From contig NZ_LMEX01000003.1 in assembly GCF_001426645.1 (NCBI RefSeq), positions 97,449 to 161,448 of the forward strand: a stretch of DNA of 64,000 nucleotides, given 5' to 3'. Positions 63,089 through 64,000 of this stretch are shown here, piece after piece. Under the pieces are notes generated by a model. The model did not search any database. It saw nothing but the letters and a program-made list of their open reading frames with translations, and was not told the origin of the DNA. The DNA is from Rhodanobacter sp. Root480 (lineage in GTDB: Bacteria > Pseudomonadota > Gammaproteobacteria > Xanthomonadales > Rhodanobacteraceae). Positions within the stretch are counted from its first letter, which is position 1. Every line of letters starts with the position of its first letter. Position numbers and translations under genes: made by a program.

Positions 63089-63883
63089 TCAGCCGATGGA
63101 ACGCACCACGCCGCCATCGACGCGCAAGGCCGCACCGGTCGTCGCGGAGGCCTGATACGAGCAGACATAGACAACCATGTTGGCGACTTCTTCCGTCGTT
63201 GCGAACCGATTAATGAGCGACGTCGGGCGCGCCGTCTTCAGGAATTGCTGCTCGGCCTCGGCTTGCGTGATGCCTTGTTCCGCCGCCATCGCCGTCATCC
63301 AGCCCGACAGGATCTCGGAGTTCGTGGGGCCGGGGACGACCGCATTGACGGTGACGCCCGTGCCGGCCACCAGTTCCGCCAGGCCCCTCGACACGGCGAG
63401 CAGCGCGGCCTTGGAGACGCCGTAGTCGATCATGTCCTTGGGGATGTTGAGCCCGGATTCGCTGCTGATGAACACCACGCGCCCCCGTCCCCGCTCCACC
63501 ATTTTCGGCACGTAATGGCGGGCGGCGCGCACGCCGCTCATGACGTTGAGCTGGAACAGGTCGAGCCATTCGTCGTCGCTCTGCTCGAAGAAGTTGTTGA
63601 GGTGCGCCGTGCCCACGTTGTTGACCAGGATGTCGGTGTCGGGCACCTGCTCCACCAGCGCGGCCGAGCCTTCCGGTGTCGCCAGGTCGGCGGTGACGCC
63701 GGCAAAATCCGCATCGGGAAATTGCGCGCGCAGCTCCCGCAGCGCCGTGGCGACCCGCTCCTCAGTGCGGCCATTGATGACCACCGAGGCCCCGGCACGT
63801 GCCAGCCCTTCGGCAATGGCGCGGCCGATGCCGGCGGTGGAGCCGGTAACCACGGCCTTGCGGCCCGTGAAATCGATTTTCAT
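63089..63883 (-). CDS. Short-chain dehydrogenase/reductase
   Basis: A 264-residue classical SDR oxidoreductase. The cofactor motif is VVTGSTAGIGRAIAEGL, NNVG lies near residue 86, and the catalytic Ser, Tyr and Lys are in FISSESGLNIPKDMIDYGVSKAALL. The C-terminal ATTGAALRVDGGVVRS is typical. The Arg in INGRTEE after the second strand suggests NADP preference. AAGGA precedes the ATG. Substrate is unknown. Confidence 0.92.
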   Translation of the reverse strand: MKIDFTGRKAVVTGSTAGIGRAIAEGLARAGASVVINGRTEERVATALRELRAQFPDADFAGVTADLATPEGSAALVEQVPDTDILVNNVGTAHLNNFFEQSDDEWLDLFQLNVMSGVRAARHYVPKMVERGRGRVVFISSESGLNIPKDMIDYGVSKAALLAVSRGLAELVAGTGVTVNAVVPGPTNSEILSGWMTAMAAEQGITQAEAEQQFLKTARPTSLINRFATTEEVANMVVYVCSYQASATTGAALRVDGGVVRSIG

Positions 63884-63956
63884 GATGTATTCCTTGGTTT
63901 GCGAGTGCACCGGAAGTGCGGCGCGACGGGATGCAACGCCGCTCGGCCGAGCGCGT

Positions 63957-64000
63957 TCAATCGAACTTGATGAGGTCCTGGAAAATAAGCTGGGTCCAGC
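63957..64000 (-). CDS. Last codons of an unidentified gene, cut by the window edge
   Basis: On the minus strand the final 44 bases read WTQLIFQDLIKFD and stop. The composition is protein-like and the position, about 75 bases before the SDR gene on the same strand, fits the 3' end of a neighbouring gene. Too short to name. Confidence 0.4.
   Translation of the reverse strand, partial: WTQLIFQDLIKFD

Overview
This window is high-GC chromosomal DNA from a gammaproteobacterium, most likely of the Xanthomonadales and closest in feel to Rhodanobacteraceae (Rhodanobacter/Dyella type). The basis is gene content and style: secB-gpsA, E. coli-type pssA, ubiB/ubiJ/ubiK, yifB/comM and class Ia nrdAB; many 4-bp ATGA gene overlaps; GTAG/GTGG-headed REP palindromes; and 'gaatccc' or 'cttctccc' spacer repeats typical of that order. 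The genus is an inference. No insertion sequence, prophage, CRISPR array or rRNA was seen.

Layout. 1-13.3 kb: ribosomal rpmB (with the probable rpmG start codon at the edge), secB-gpsA, a large SNF2-type helicase, small envelope proteins, a HAD phosphatase, glucokinase, hemB, a lower-GC DUF6624 gene beside a 32-codon remnant of a membrane acyltransferase, glutaminyl cyclase and a KefB-type antiporter. 13.4-19.3 kb: a 1154-residue membrane-anchored ankyrin protein, a YcgL protein, a FadL porin with terminator, and tRNA-Arg(CCG). 19.4-27 kb: a three-gene signalling operon (1568-residue multisensor histidine kinase, CheY-like receiver, receiver-PAS-GGDEF-EAL protein) joined by ATGA overlaps. 27.2-34.2 kb: an HU protein with a basic tail, a hemerythrin-like protein lacking metal ligands, queF with a lipoprotein, an aldehyde dehydrogenase, an aldo/keto reductase facing a LysR regulator, and a BamE-like protein.

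34.4-41.8 kb: a DPP-IV-type peptidase, then the ribonucleotide reductase locus nrdA - small KTSC-like gene - nrdB behind a cobalamin riboswitch, then a PII gene. 41.8-50.3 kb: ubiK, comM, a CPA1 antiporter, a three-gene lipoprotein / DUF2235 (Tle1-like) lipase / coiled-coil membrane protein module that looks like an antibacterial effector-immunity cassette, then plsC-like, arfB and truC. 50.3-64 kb: a REP palindrome, ubiB-ubiJ, trmL, a small membrane protein with a consensus sigma-54 promoter and an upstream palindrome cluster, an M16 peptidase, a DUF4156 lipoprotein, pssA, a GNAT acetyltransferase, ydcH, an aromatic aminotransferase, a second REP palindrome, rdgC, a YgjP-like metalloprotein, an SDR oxidoreductase, and the last codons of an unidentified gene.

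Most of the window is housekeeping. The points that stand out are B12 control of a B12-independent ribonucleotide reductase with an uncharacterised small gene inside its operon, the orphan lipase/immunity module, the sigma-54-controlled 68-residue membrane protein, and the acyltransferase remnant next to a compositionally different gene.
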